Shown here: positions 6,490 to 18,393 of the stretch, one piece after another
Numbering within the stretch: the first letter of the stretch is position 1
Layout: the number at the start of each line of letters is the position of its first letter
Source of the DNA: Methylomonas koyamae
Lineage (GTDB): Bacteria; Pseudomonadota; Gammaproteobacteria; Methylococcales; Methylomonadaceae
Assembly: GCF_019669905.1 (NCBI RefSeq)
Contig: NZ_AP019777.1
Coordinates: 992,001-1,056,000 of the forward strand
Length of the DNA stretch: 64,000 nucleotides
Reading direction: 5' to 3'
Position numbers and translations under genes: made by a program
The notes under the pieces: model-generated
The model's database searches: none
Told to the model about the DNA's origin: nothing
What the model saw: only the letters and a program-made list of their open reading frames with translations

Positions 6490-7682
6490 ATGGCGCTGAA
6501 TTTCAATAAAGACGCGGTTTACAGGGCGGCCAAGCCCAAAGACAAGGACTATTCGATCAGTGACGGCGGCGGCTTGGCACTGAAGGTGAAGCCAGACGGC
6601 ACGAAACGCTGGACATTTTTCTATCGTCTACGCGATGGCACGAAAAATTACCTTGGCTTTGGTGAATACCCGGCCACCACTCTGGAAAACGCCAGGCGGA
6701 AGGCGGAGGAAGCGCGGCAGCAAATCGCCGAAGGTATCGACCCCGGCGAAATCAGGCGGCAAGAAAAAGCAGCCAAGCAACTTGCCAAACAAAACCAAGA
6801 CCGGCAAAAGGAAGGCTTACCGATCCTGGACAGTTTCGCCGATATTACCCGGCAATGGTTGGCGTCAATCGCCCACCTGACAACCGCAACCACCCACGCC
6901 AAGAAAACCAGCAGGATCGAACGCCTAGCCTTTCCCTTGCTAGGTGATAAACCCATCAAGGAAATTAAATCCGCCGATGTGCTGGCAGTCTTAAAGCCGA
7001 TGATCGACAAACAGCAGCTTGAAACGGCGCACCGGCTACACGCGGAAATCAGTTCAATATTTGCCTATGCCATTGTTCACAACTTCACCGACTACGATCC
7101 GGCGCAACCTGTAGCAAAACAGATACCCGCACAAAAGGTAAGGCACCGGGCCGCGATTATCGACCCCAAGCAGGTTGGGCAATTGTTGCGGGATATTTAC
7201 GCCTATCAAGGCACCTATGTTGTGCAGATGGCGTTAAGGCTAAGCCCATTGCTGTTTCAGCGCCCCGGCGAAATCCGCCAAATGCTTTGGGATGATGTGG
7301 ATTTGGTGGCGGAGGAATGGCGGCCTTACATCAGCAAAACCGACTTTCATCATATTGTGCCGTTGAGCCGGCATGCCTTAGAAATCCTGGAGGCCATCCA
7401 ACCATTAACCGGAGACGGGCAATATGTTTTCCCTTCCAGTCGCGGCGACGGGCGGCCAATGTCGAATAACACCATTAGGACGGCGCTAATAACGCTGGGC
7501 TATGACTCAACTATCCAAACGGCGCACGGATTCCGCACTATTGCATCAACCTTGCTGAATGAACAGGGATGGAGTCCAGACGCAATCGAGCGCCGGCTCG
7601 CCCACGCCCCGCGCGATCAAGTCTGAGCCGCCTACAACCGGCGCAATACTTAGACGAACGCCGGCGCTCAGGTGATACCGTT
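6490..7682 (+). pseudogene. P4-type integrase, truncated before catalytic Tyr
   Basis: The open frame (6490-7626, 378 codons) is nearly identical to the integrase at 795 from about residue 68 onward. Its N-terminal arm-binding domain is clearly different (MALNFNKDAVYRAAKPKDKD...ALKVKPDGTKRWTFFYRL). It stops at TGA 7624 directly after LAHAPRDQV, before the AAYNRAQY nucleophile. Beyond the stop, homologous DNA continues to about 7682 with a one-base deletion and a lost tail. Arg, His-x-x-Arg and the second His remain, so it may still bind DNA but should not recombine. Confidence 0.88.
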
Positions 7683-7805
7683 TAGGAAAAACGGCTAAAC
7701 CGTTTATTGTAAAATTTAAATGGCATAGCACGCATTTAGACAGAAAACCGTCACCTTGATCGATATAGGATTGTCCCGTCTTTAATTGGACGGAGATAAT
7801 CCACT

Positions 7806-8021
7806 ATGCACCAACTACCCCAAACCGGCTATTTACGCCTGCCGCAAATTATTGGCAATCCAAAAGCCGAGCCACCCATTCCGCCGATCATTCCCGTTTC
7901 CAAGTCAACTTGGTGGGATGGAGTCAAAAGCGGGCGCTACCCTAAACTCGTCAAGCTGAGTCTTCGAACAACGGCTTGGCGCGTCGAAGACATCCGCGCC
8001 TTGATCGAGCGAATGGCGTAA
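7806..8021 (+). CDS. AlpA-family transcriptional regulator (element 2)
   Basis: This 71-residue paralogue of the 2262 regulator has the same LPQTGYLRLPQIIGNPKAEP start, STWWDGVKSGRYPKLVKLS wing and TAWRVEDIRALIERM end. It ends five residues earlier. RBS GGAG precedes ATG 7806. It lies in the same place after the integrase and 9 nt before the next ORF. It is probably functional; its target is expected to differ little from that of element 1. Confidence 0.88.
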   Translation: MHQLPQTGYLRLPQIIGNPKAEPPIPPIIPVSKSTWWDGVKSGRYPKLVKLSLRTTAWRVEDIRALIERMA

Positions 8022-8030
8022 GGAGGCAGG

Positions 8031-8684
8031 ATGGCAGCCAACAAAAAAGCCGCGCCAGTCGGGAAACTGGTCACGGCTTCAAGATCATTTACCGGCAACC
8101 AGTTTAACCTGATCGATTACGGCCTGCTGCATTCGCCGGATTACCGCAAACGCTATGCTGACAATCTGGCCAAGGAATTGCCGCGTATCCCTTGCGTCAA
8201 AACCGCTGCCGATTTTTGGGCGTTTGCCAAGGCCGGGCGCGACTTGGCGGAACTACATTTGCATTACGAAACCGTCGAAAAGTATCCGTTGCAAATTGTC
8301 GGCAATCCGCAATTAACCGATGCCGATTACCGGGTCGAGAAGATGAAATACGGCACCCTCACCCCAACCCTCTCCCGGGGGGAGAGGGGGACTGCACGGA
8401 GTAAAGACCTGACCACGCTGCATTACAACGCCAAAATTACTCTGACCGGCATTCCGCTGGAAGCTTACGACTACGTGGTCAACGGCAAACCGGCGCTGGA
8501 TTGGGTGGTCGAGCGGCAATGCGTCAAAACCGACAAAGACAGCGGCATCGTCAACGACGCCAACGACTGGGCTATCGAAACCATGCACAACCCGCGCTAT
8601 CCGTTGGAACTGTTCCAGCGCGTGATTACGGTCAGTTTGGCAACGATGAAAATTGTTAAGGCCTTGCCTGCTTTGAATATTTAA
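8031..8684 (+). CDS. orphan C-terminal/target-recognition fragment of a type ISP restriction-modification protein
   Basis: This is a 217-residue product. Residues 1-33 are the element leader also found at 2502 (SRSFTGNQFNLIDY). From GLLHSPDYRKRYADNLAKEL onward it follows the C-terminal region of type ISP (LlaGI-like) proteins: LPRIP, AKAGRDLAELHLHYETVE, YDYVVNGKPALDWVVERQ, TDKDSGIVNDANDWAIE and NPRYPLELFQRVI. The nuclease, helicase and methylase parts are absent. A hairpin repeat adds an in-frame insert (GTLTPTLSRGERGTAR). After TAA 8682 the frame stays open for 23 codons (PDESAQITKAVTGKVDVREW, then a stop at 8754), so that stop may be a late mutation. It cannot act as a restriction enzyme alone. 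Confidence 0.72.
   Translation: MAANKKAAPVGKLVTASRSFTGNQFNLIDYGLLHSPDYRKRYADNLAKELPRIPCVKTAADFWAFAKAGRDLAELHLHYETVEKYPLQIVGNPQLTDADYRVEKMKYGTLTPTLSRGERGTARSKDLTTLHYNAKITLTGIPLEAYDYVVNGKPALDWVVERQCVKTDKDSGIVNDANDWAIETMHNPRYPLELFQRVITVSLATMKIVKALPALNI
8368..8388 (+). repeat. hairpin repeat inserted in frame in the 8031 gene
   Basis: CCCTCTCCC (8368-8376) pairs with GGGAGAGGG (8380-8388) in a GC-rich insert running from about 8353 to 8403. This CTCACCCCAACCCTCTCCC hairpin type is dispersed in many proteobacterial genomes. Here it sits inside an otherwise conserved protein and keeps the frame. Confidence 0.7.
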
Positions 8685-8745
8685 CCGGACGAATCCGCCC
8701 AAATCACCAAGGCCGTCACCGGCAAAGTCGACGTTAGAGAATGGC

Positions 8746-9141
8746 ATGAATAAACTGGCTCTCATAAACTGCTTACAAACTCAGCTCGATGGCTTGCTGG
8801 CGTTGTATGCCTTTGGCAGCCGTATCCAGGGCAACGCAACGCCGGACAGCGACCTGGATTTAGCGGTTTTGGTTGCCGGTTATGCCGACCCGGTTTTATT
8901 GTTCGATCTGGCCGGGCAACTGGCCGATATCGCCGGCTGCCCGGTGGACTTGGTCGATTTACGCGCGGCTTCGACAGTCATGCAATACCAAATCATCATG
9001 ACAGGCGAACGCTGGTGGCAAAAGGACGCCCAAGCGGCATTGTTCGAGGCGGCGGTGTTGAGCGAAAAAACGGCGCTGGATACGGCACGCGCGGCGCTGA
9101 TCGAAGACATCCAACACAGGGGCAGTGTCTATGGCCGATGA
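8746..9141 (+). CDS. mntA: MntA-type nucleotidyltransferase antitoxin
   Basis: This 131-residue minimal nucleotidyltransferase has the MNT signature FGSRIQGNATPDSDLDLAVL near residues 24-43 (GS...D-x-D), and VDLVDLRAAS supplies the third acidic position. MNT antitoxins modify or mask HEPN RNases. The gene overlaps the HEPN gene by 11 nt, the standard order for an MntA-HepT module. ATG 8746 is used; an ATG five bases upstream opens only two codons. It is cargo of element 2. Confidence 0.88.
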   Translation: MNKLALINCLQTQLDGLLALYAFGSRIQGNATPDSDLDLAVLVAGYADPVLLFDLAGQLADIAGCPVDLVDLRAASTVMQYQIIMTGERWWQKDAQAALFEAAVLSEKTALDTARAALIEDIQHRGSVYGR

Positions 9142-9553
9142 TGTTTTGCTGAATAAAGCGGCAACGATTGAGCGTTGCGTGCGGCGCGCGCGGGAAGAAT
9201 ATGCCGCCGATCCGGCCGGCTTTATTCAAAACGACACTCGGCAGGATGCCGCCATTCTGAACATTCAACGCGCTTGCGAAGCGGCGCTGGATATGGGGCA
9301 GCATTTGATTCGGCGCGAAAAATTAGGTATTCCGCAAAGCGCTCGCGATGTGTTTAACCTACTGGCACAAGGCGGCTGGGGCGAGCTGGAATTGGCCGCA
9401 GGCCTGAAACGTATGGTGGGCTTTCGTAATATTGCCGTGCATGAATATCAGGCATTACAACTGCCCATCACGGTGGCTATTATCGAAAAACAATTGGACG
9501 AATTTTTGCAGTACAGCAATGTTCTGTTGCGGCCGGACGCCAGCAGCGGCTAA
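9131..9553 (+). CDS. hepT: HepT-type HEPN ribonuclease toxin
   Basis: This 140-residue helical protein is of the DUF86/HepT family. The HEPN active-site motif R-x4-H is seen as MVGFRNIAVHEYQAL near residue 100, including the Tyr that is modified in characterised HepT/MntA pairs. ATG 9131 lies inside the mntA end; an in-frame GTG at 9125 is an alternative. Both partners look intact, so the module could still act in element maintenance or phage defence. Confidence 0.88.
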   Translation: MADDVLLNKAATIERCVRRAREEYAADPAGFIQNDTRQDAAILNIQRACEAALDMGQHLIRREKLGIPQSARDVFNLLAQGGWGELELAAGLKRMVGFRNIAVHEYQALQLPITVAIIEKQLDEFLQYSNVLLRPDASSG

Positions 9554-9727
9554 AACACCGAGGGAGAGCCTGAAGCATACGGCAATAGGCTTAGAAAACG
9601 ATTCGGTCAGCCATGCCGGTTATTGCTCGATTTGAAACGCCACAAAGCCGCCAAGAAGTTTCGGGCGTTATGGGTTCGTCGCCCAATCGCCCAATGCCGC
9701 CCCCCAAAAAACACGTATCGCCAACAA

Positions 9728-10693
9728 CTAACCCCGCATGTGCCGATAGTCGCTGGGCGAACAGCCGTAGCGGCGTTTGAAGGCGCGGCTGAAATGGGAC
9801 ATGTCGTTAAATCCCCAGCGCAGGGCGATTTCGGTCAAACTGCGGTCGGCGTGCCGTGCGGCCCGCAGTTCCTCGGCGCAACGTTGCAGACGGCGCTGCC
9901 AGACGTAACGCATCAACGAAGTGTTTTCGGCGTTGAAAAGCGCGTTGATGTAACGCGGCGACAGGCGGGCGGCGCCGGCAATTGCTGCGCTGTCCAGCTC
10001 CGGGTCGGCCAGGCGGGCTTCGATCAGGCGTTTGATGCGGCTCAAGGCCTGGGCGCGGTGATCGGCCAATTCGAACCGGCCCGGCCGTAGCGCGCTTAGC
10101 GTCAAAGCCAATAAATCCAGAGCTTGGCCGGCCAGCGGCGAAAACCGGGCGGCGTCGATGCAATCCGCCTGGCGCGCGGCGCTACGCAAAAAATCCGACG
10201 TTACCGCGCCGAGGCCGCCGCTGCCGGGGATCCGCACTGCGGAACAATGCTCGACGCCGGCCAGGCGTTGTTGCAGCAGTTGCCGCGGAACCGATACCAG
10301 CAGTTTGGCAAACGGTTCCGGGCATTCGATCCGGTGCGGCCGGGTGGCGTCGTATAGCGCTATATCTCCGGCCTGCAATTCCGCTGCGCGGCCGTCCTGC
10401 TGCAACCGGTAGCGGCCGTGTAACAGCACCACGGCGAAATAGGCATCCTGGCTGGCGGTTTCGGGCTCGCACGGCGGGCAATACAGGCCGATGCTGCTGG
10501 AGCGAATCGCCGACAGCCGTAAGTCCTGCCACGGGTAAATCGTCATCTCGTTGAACAGCTCCGCTTGCGCGGGCGGCGTGATCTCGACCCTGGCATATTC
10601 GCGGCCAATCACGTGGTGCAACCAGTCCCGCCGCTGCGTCGGCGGCAGGTCGGCGGTCGACAAGCGCAAGGCCGGATTGGCGGATGGGCTCAC
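9728..10693 (-). CDS. AraC-family transcriptional regulator
   Basis: This 321-residue protein has an N-terminal ligand/cupin-like domain (about 30-190) of the AraC_binding_2 type and two C-terminal helix-turn-helix motifs: AAIAGAARLSPRYINALF near 240 and LTEIALRWGFNDMSHFSRAF near 288. GTG at 10693 is preceded by GGAGA at a normal distance and gives the usual family length; the longer frame upstream is not coding. It is divergent from the membrane protein at 10837 with a 143-bp shared intergenic region, so that gene is a plausible target. The ligand is unknown. Confidence 0.88.
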   Translation of the reverse strand: MSPSANPALRLSTADLPPTQRRDWLHHVIGREYARVEITPPAQAELFNEMTIYPWQDLRLSAIRSSSIGLYCPPCEPETASQDAYFAVVLLHGRYRLQQDGRAAELQAGDIALYDATRPHRIECPEPFAKLLVSVPRQLLQQRLAGVEHCSAVRIPGSGGLGAVTSDFLRSAARQADCIDAARFSPLAGQALDLLALTLSALRPGRFELADHRAQALSRIKRLIEARLADPELDSAAIAGAARLSPRYINALFNAENTSLMRYVWQRRLQRCAEELRAARHADRSLTEIALRWGFNDMSHFSRAFKRRYGCSPSDYRHMRG

Positions 10694-10836
10694 GGCAAAT
10701 CTCCATAAACTCGATCCGGCCATGATAGCGGCGTTAGCACCGTTGCAGTCAAGCGATTGTGCCGCTCCGGTCAAGCCGGCCGCAGCGCCGCCGGCTAGGA
10801 TAGCCGCATCGATTGGCCGAGATGGCGGAGGAGAAG

Positions 10837-11289
10837 ATGGCGACGAGCAATACTGCAACCCAGATACTGTTATTGAAAGGCGCGGCGTTATGGCTGTTGG
10901 CGGCGTTGCTGCTGGCTTGGTGCCTGGTCGGCTTGAACCTGGAACTGGCGCCGCTGCACGCGCTGTTTCCCGGTAAGCCGTCGCGCTTGTTGCAGGCACA
11001 TTTGGACTATTTGCTGATGAGCGCGTTGCTGTTCGGCTTCGCGGCGGCCGGCATCGGCTTGCCTCGGCTCGTAGCTTGGGCGATGGTGGTCGGCGCCTGC
11101 ACCAATTCCAGCCTGTTTCTGCTGATGGCACTGTTTCCGCACCTGGACGGCCCGCAGCCGCAAGCGGACGCCTGGTTGCAGTTGTTCAAACTGTATACCT
11201 TCGCCAGCATCGTTACGACCAGTTACGGCTTCGGACGCGCCGCCTGGTTGTTGTTGACCTGGACCCGGCAGCGGCCGGGCAGGGCTTAA
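10837..11289 (+). CDS. four-helix integral membrane protein, unknown function
   Basis: This 150-residue protein has four predicted membrane helices (about 10-32, 52-73, 78-100, 120-143). ATG 10837 follows GGAGGAGAAG; upstream in-frame ATGs lack an RBS. HLDYLLMSALLFGF in helix 2 and ACTNSSLFLL in helix 3 are reminiscent of the styrene-oxide isomerase/hydroxylaminobenzene mutase membrane family, but this is a weak resemblance. The stop overlaps the convergent amidohydrolase stop. Divergence from an AraC regulator suggests induced expression. Confidence 0.7.
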   Translation: MATSNTATQILLLKGAALWLLAALLLAWCLVGLNLELAPLHALFPGKPSRLLQAHLDYLLMSALLFGFAAAGIGLPRLVAWAMVVGACTNSSLFLLMALFPHLDGPQPQADAWLQLFKLYTFASIVTTSYGFGRAAWLLLTWTRQRPGRA

Positions 11290-12533
11290 GCGGCAGTCGC
11301 TTTGCCGGCGGCGAAAAACGGCCGGGTGGCGAAGATGCGGTCGGCGAAGCGTTTGCCTTGCCAAGACAGGCTGCGTTTCAACACGAAATCGAACCGAAAC
11401 GGATGATAGTCCTGCAGGCTTTGCAGCGGCTCCACCGCCGTTTCCGGCAACAGGCCGGCTTCGGCAAAGGCCGGTACCGAAATCAGCGGCAAAATCCCGG
11501 TCAACGGGTAATCCGAACCGTACAACAACCGGTCGTGCCAGCCGGTTTCCACCAACAGGGTTTTAACGACCTCCGGGTCGCGGTTGCGCAATACGATTGC
11601 GGATATGTCGCCGAACAAACGGCCCTGCCATTGTTTGTCCGCCATCAGCTTGGCGAATAAATCGAAACTTCTGACCTCGCGGCCGTCCTCGTCGATGTCA
11701 TGGCCCAAGGTCGCGCAATGGGCGATCACCACCCGTACCCCGGCTTCCAACGCCCGCCGCAGCCGCAGCGGATTGCCGAACAAGGGTTGGTCGGCGCCGT
11801 GCAAGGCATTCTCTTCGCCGCCGTGGGTGATGATCGGTATGTTCAATGCCGCCGCTGCTCGATAAAAACGGTCGCATTGCGGCGAGGCCGGATCGATGCC
11901 CATCACCGGCGGCAGCCATTTCACGGCCCTGGCACCGTTGGCGGCTGCGTGTTGCAAGGCCTCGACGCAATCGGCGCGGTAGGGGTGGATGCTGGCGACC
12001 CACTCGAAGCGGTCCGGGTAAGCTTTGGCCAGGCGCTGGGCATATTCGTTCGGTACGAAAAACGCGGTGTTGGCGTGGTCCGGGTCGCCGTTGGCGCCGT
12101 GAGTCCGGTCGAAGGCGTACAGCATGGCCTTGGCGCCTTTCGGCATCGTATCCATCAAGGCCCGCAGCCGCTCGACGAAGGCTTGGTCTTGATTGTTATC
12201 CGGAATGCAGGCGGCATTGGCGTAGGCCCAATGCTGCAAGGTTTGAATCGGATGGCGCAGCGGTTGGTGCATTTCCGGCGTCTGGGTAATGCCGCTGCCA
12301 CCGTCGCCGGAACCGACGATATGGGTATGGCAATCCCACCAGTCGGCCGGATCGATACCTTGCCAGGCGGCTTTTTCCAATGCCAGCGCCGGGGTTTCCT
12401 GCGGATTCAGGCAGGCGTTGTTCAGGCGGAACAGGGCTTGCGCGGCCGGGCTTAACGCGGCCAGCCCGGCAGCACCGAGTTGCAAGAAACGGCGTCGGGC
12501 CGGCGCCCCGGAGCGGAAACAATTCGTAGTCAT
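11286..12533 (-). CDS. Tat-exported amidohydrolase (metal-dependent hydrolase, amidohydrolase 2 type)
   Basis: The 415-residue protein begins with a twin-arginine signal (ARRRFLQLGAAGLAALSP, residues about 12-29), indicating export folded to the periplasm. The TIM-barrel metal sites are visible: HxH in WDCHTHIVG (near 68), His in PIITHGGEEN, His in VVIAHCATLG and Asp in LLYGSDYPL. The family hydrolyses or decarboxylates varied substrates; none can be named here. It is convergent with the 10837 gene and monocistronic by appearance. Confidence 0.85.
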   Translation of the reverse strand: MTTNCFRSGAPARRRFLQLGAAGLAALSPAAQALFRLNNACLNPQETPALALEKAAWQGIDPADWWDCHTHIVGSGDGGSGITQTPEMHQPLRHPIQTLQHWAYANAACIPDNNQDQAFVERLRALMDTMPKGAKAMLYAFDRTHGANGDPDHANTAFFVPNEYAQRLAKAYPDRFEWVASIHPYRADCVEALQHAAANGARAVKWLPPVMGIDPASPQCDRFYRAAAALNIPIITHGGEENALHGADQPLFGNPLRLRRALEAGVRVVIAHCATLGHDIDEDGREVRSFDLFAKLMADKQWQGRLFGDISAIVLRNRDPEVVKTLLVETGWHDRLLYGSDYPLTGILPLISVPAFAEAGLLPETAVEPLQSLQDYHPFRFDFVLKRSLSWQGKRFADRIFATRPFFAAGKATAA

Positions 12534-12976
12534 GTTGGGATTGGCTTGTTAAAAATGAACGTAAACTGGGCCGCGGTTTCGGGTGCTACTTTGGCCCTGG
12601 TATGCCGCAGTGCCCGGCAAATGCGGCGCGTTGGTTTTTCCCGTCGCTTACGCTGGCGGCAGTGACGGATGCCAGGCGCTACCGGCTTGACAGTATAGAC
12701 CGCGGCAGCGGCCGTCGAATCGAAACGGCTCAAAACAAGCCGGTAAGCGGCTTCCGAATTATTTACGGCGTTTTGATCTACCCCATTGCCAATGCAAATG
12801 GCAAGCTACAGAAGGTTTAACATTTCGGCAACGCTGCCAAGATGGTATTGAATAAATACTGGCCTGTGTCAACTCGATAACGTGAGCAGATAGGATGTGC
12901 CGACGGCAGGAGGCGCATCCAATTTTCGACCGGCCGCAGGGCGGATAAGCGAAGCGCCATCCGCCATTCAAGCATA
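12534..12976 (+). other. intergenic stretch with REP-like hairpin
   Basis: No credible gene is seen. At 12935-12964 there is a hairpin repeat GCAGGGCGGATAAGCGAAGC, then GCCATCCGCC (arms GGCGGAT/ATCCGCC). A near-identical copy is at 29189-29218. It lies just before the 3' end of the reverse-strand nuclease gene. Confidence 0.7.
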
Positions 12977-14363
12977 TTACGACTCGCCAACCATTTCCGC
13001 CGTTCGCGGCAGCACCACAACCTCAGCCTTTTTCAACGACTTACTCAGCAACATATAAGTATCCCGATCAAACGCCGGCCGCCCACTTTGCAACAGCTCC
13101 GCGATGTCCGCTTCGTTTTTGGCTGTGCCCAGATAACACCAGCGATCAATCACATGCAGCTCCTCGCCTTCGCGCACGCCGATTGCGCTCGGATAAGGCC
13201 AGACGGCGAGTTTGAGTTTTTGCATCGCGATCAACAGCCGCGCCGCGTGCGCCAACGGCGCTTCCAAACCGACGCAGGCGCCGCGGCATTTTTTGATCTG
13301 GTAGCCAAAACACGGCCGGCCGGCGGCGGTTTTTTCCAGGCCCAACACGCTCAGGCACAGGCCGTGCTGTTCGGCGACGCCGCGCAAGGCTTTTTGGGCG
13401 TCGCGCTGGCTGTGGTACAGGCCGTACAAATTATCCTGGGCACCGAAATCCAGCTCGCCGGCCCAGCTCAACACCGGCTTGAGCTGTTCGCCCTGTTGTT
13501 GCAATTGCCAAGCGCACAAGGCGTTTTTGCGGCGCAGGCGCTGATTGTGGACCGGCGTTTTTTCCTTGATTAGCCGCGCCTCCAGCAACAGTGCGCCCAA
13601 TTCGCCAGCGGTTTCTATCCAGTCGATACGCCGCAATTGTTGGGCCAGACTCATCTCTTTATTGCTCTTATGATCGGCGCCGAAATGCGCTAATACCCGG
13701 TTGCGGATATTGACGCTTTTGCCGATGTACAGCGGCAGGTCGTTCTCGCCGTAGAACAGGTAAACGCCGGGCGCTTCCGGCAAATCGTGGATCAAGTTTG
13801 GGTCGATGTTGGACGGCAGGCTGGAGCGGCCAACCAGGCGCTGGGCGGCTTGATCGACCACGATTTCGGAAAACTGTTCGCAAGCCTGAGTCCAGAACTG
13901 ATGAATCAACTGGGCGTCGGCCAGCGCCCGGTGCCGGTCCTTGGCTTTTAAGCCGTGGCGGTCGATCAGGCTGTCCAGATTATGGCGGTGGAACTGCGGA
14001 TATAAAGCCCGCGACAGTTTGACGGTACACAACACTTGCGGCCGAAAGGTCATGCCGACCCGACTGAATTCGTTCTTCAAAAAGCCGTAATCGAAGCGGG
14101 CGTTGTGGGCGATAAATAGCCGGCCTTCCAGTAATTCTGACACTTCGCCGGCCACCTGGGCAAAGCTGGGCATCTCGGCGACCATCTGGTTGCTGATGCC
14201 GGTCATTTGTTCGATGAACAACGGAATCCGGATTTGCGGGTTGACCAATTGGTTCCATTCCCGCACCCCGTCGGTATCGACCAGCACGATGCCGATTTCG
14301 GTGATGCGGTCCTTGGTGGCGGTGGCGCCGGTGGTTTCCAGGTCGACGAAGGCCAGCGGTTGG

Positions 14364-14380
<17 letters not shown>
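12977..14380 (-). CDS. DnaQ-like 3'-5' exonuclease fused to GIY-YIG (UvrC/Cho-type) nuclease
   Basis: This 467-residue protein has an N-terminal DEDDh exonuclease domain (about 8-170): [18 protein letters not shown] and HRALADAQ carry the acidic and His residues. A GIY-YIG domain follows (about 200-290: [18 protein letters not shown]...[11 protein letters not shown]), and then a UvrC-like C-terminal part with Cys residues. Such fusions are probably DNA-repair nucleases. ATG 14380 overlaps the gcvP end by 17 nt with GGAG just upstream; the longer frame lies inside gcvP. It is last in the gcvT-gcvP transcript. Confidence 0.85.
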
Positions 14381-17282
<2,902 letters not shown>

Positions 17283-17284
17283 GG

Positions 17285-18382
17285 TTATCTCGCGAGTTTG
17301 TGGTAACGGTGCGGTACGAAAGGTAGCGGACAGACTGTCAATTCGATGGCCGAGTTCCGCACCACTGCATTGAGGCGGGTGCCGGCTGCGGTTAAGGCCC
17401 GGTCGATCAAAGCCATCGCAATCGGCCGGTTCAACGTCGGCGAGAAGCTGCCGCTGGTAACGATGCCTACCTCGCGGCCGGCGCTATCCAGCAAAATAGC
17501 TCCATCCCGGACCGGGATTTTGCCCTCGACCAGCAAACCGACTCGACGCCGCCCGGCGGCGTTTTGCCGCTGCGCCAGAATGGTTTCGGCACCGGGGAAA
17601 TCGGTATGGCCTTTCTTAAAAATCCAGTTCAAGCCGGCCTCTATCGGCGTGATGGTTTCGTTCAATTCATGTCCATAGAGACACAGCCCGGCTTCCAACC
17701 GCAAGGTATCGCGGGCGCCCAAACCGATGGGTTCGACGCCGTCTTCGGCCAGCAATAATTTGGCGATTCGTTCGGCATCTGCAGCCGGCAATGAAATTTC
17801 GAAGCCATCCTCGCCGGTGTAGCCGCTACGGCTGACGGTGCAAGTTACGTCGGCGACGCTGGTCTGGCAGACTTGCAGAAAATTCAGCGTCGCCGCCTCG
17901 CCCGAAAATTTTGCCATCACGGCAGCCGCACCGGGGCCTTGCAACGCCAATAAAGCCTGATCTCTTAACGCTTCGAATCGACAATCGGCCGGTAACCGCT
18001 CCCGCAAATAAGCAAAATCCTTGTCCTTGCAACCGGCATTAACGATGATGCCGACCCCATCCGTAACACGGGTGACGATGATGTCGTCGATCACGCCGCC
18101 GGCGGCGTTGGTCAGCACCGTGTATTTTTGTTGGCCGACCGCCAATTCGGCGATGCCGCCTGGCGTCAATTTATCCAACGCCGCGGCGGCACGGTCGCCA
18201 AAAATGCGGCATTGGCCCATGTGGGAAATATCGAAAAAACCGGCCTGGCTACGGCAATGCAGATGCTCGTGGATGATGCCGTTTTTGTATTGCACCGGCA
18301 TTTGGTAACCGGCGAAGGCGGTCATTTTGGCGCCCAACTCGCGGTGGAGGGCGGCAAGCGGGGTGAGTTTCAAGTCTGTCAT
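17285..18382 (-). CDS. gcvT: aminomethyltransferase, glycine cleavage T-protein
   Basis: This 365-residue T-protein transfers the C1 unit from aminomethyl-lipoate to tetrahydrofolate and releases ammonia. Motifs seen are [52 protein letters not shown] and [15 protein letters not shown] 18382 matches the standard length; the upstream frame extension overlaps the preceding gene and is not coding. It follows the zinc-ribbon membrane protein by 11 nt and precedes gcvP by 2 nt. No glycine riboswitch was recognised. Confidence 0.96.
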   Translation of the reverse strand: MTDLKLTPLAALHRELGAKMTAFAGYQMPVQYKNGIIHEHLHCRSQAGFFDISHMGQCRIFGDRAAAALDKLTPGGIAELAVGQQKYTVLTNAAGGVIDDIIVTRVTDGVGIIVNAGCKDKDFAYLRERLPADCRFEALRDQALLALQGPGAAAVMAKFSGEAATLNFLQVCQTSVADVTCTVSRSGYTGEDGFEISLPAADAERIAKLLLAEDGVEPIGLGARDTLRLEAGLCLYGHELNETITPIEAGLNWIFKKGHTDFPGAETILAQRQNAAGRRRVGLLVEGKIPVRDGAILLDSAGREVGIVTSGSFSPTLNRPIAMALIDRALTAAGTRLNAVVRNSAIELTVCPLPFVPHRYHKLAR

Positions 18383-18393
18383 GGCGGCCGGAC

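Larger units (their letters stand above)
6324..9553 (+). mobile_element. integrative element 2 (degenerate), tentative extent
   Basis: It begins at attachment copy 2 and repeats the element 1 order (int, alpA, leader-containing ORF), then carries cargo: a type ISP fragment and MntA/HepT. No DUF927 gene, right attachment repeat or matching right-arm sites were seen, so the right end is lost or eroded. 9553 is simply the end of the last cargo gene. Host-type genes resume with the AraC regulator at 9728. Confidence 0.6.

Noticed and set aside
9623..10090. Open frame on the + strand of about 155 codons
   Set aside because: It lies antisense to the AraC-family gene, which has clear motifs; the + frame has no protein-like features.
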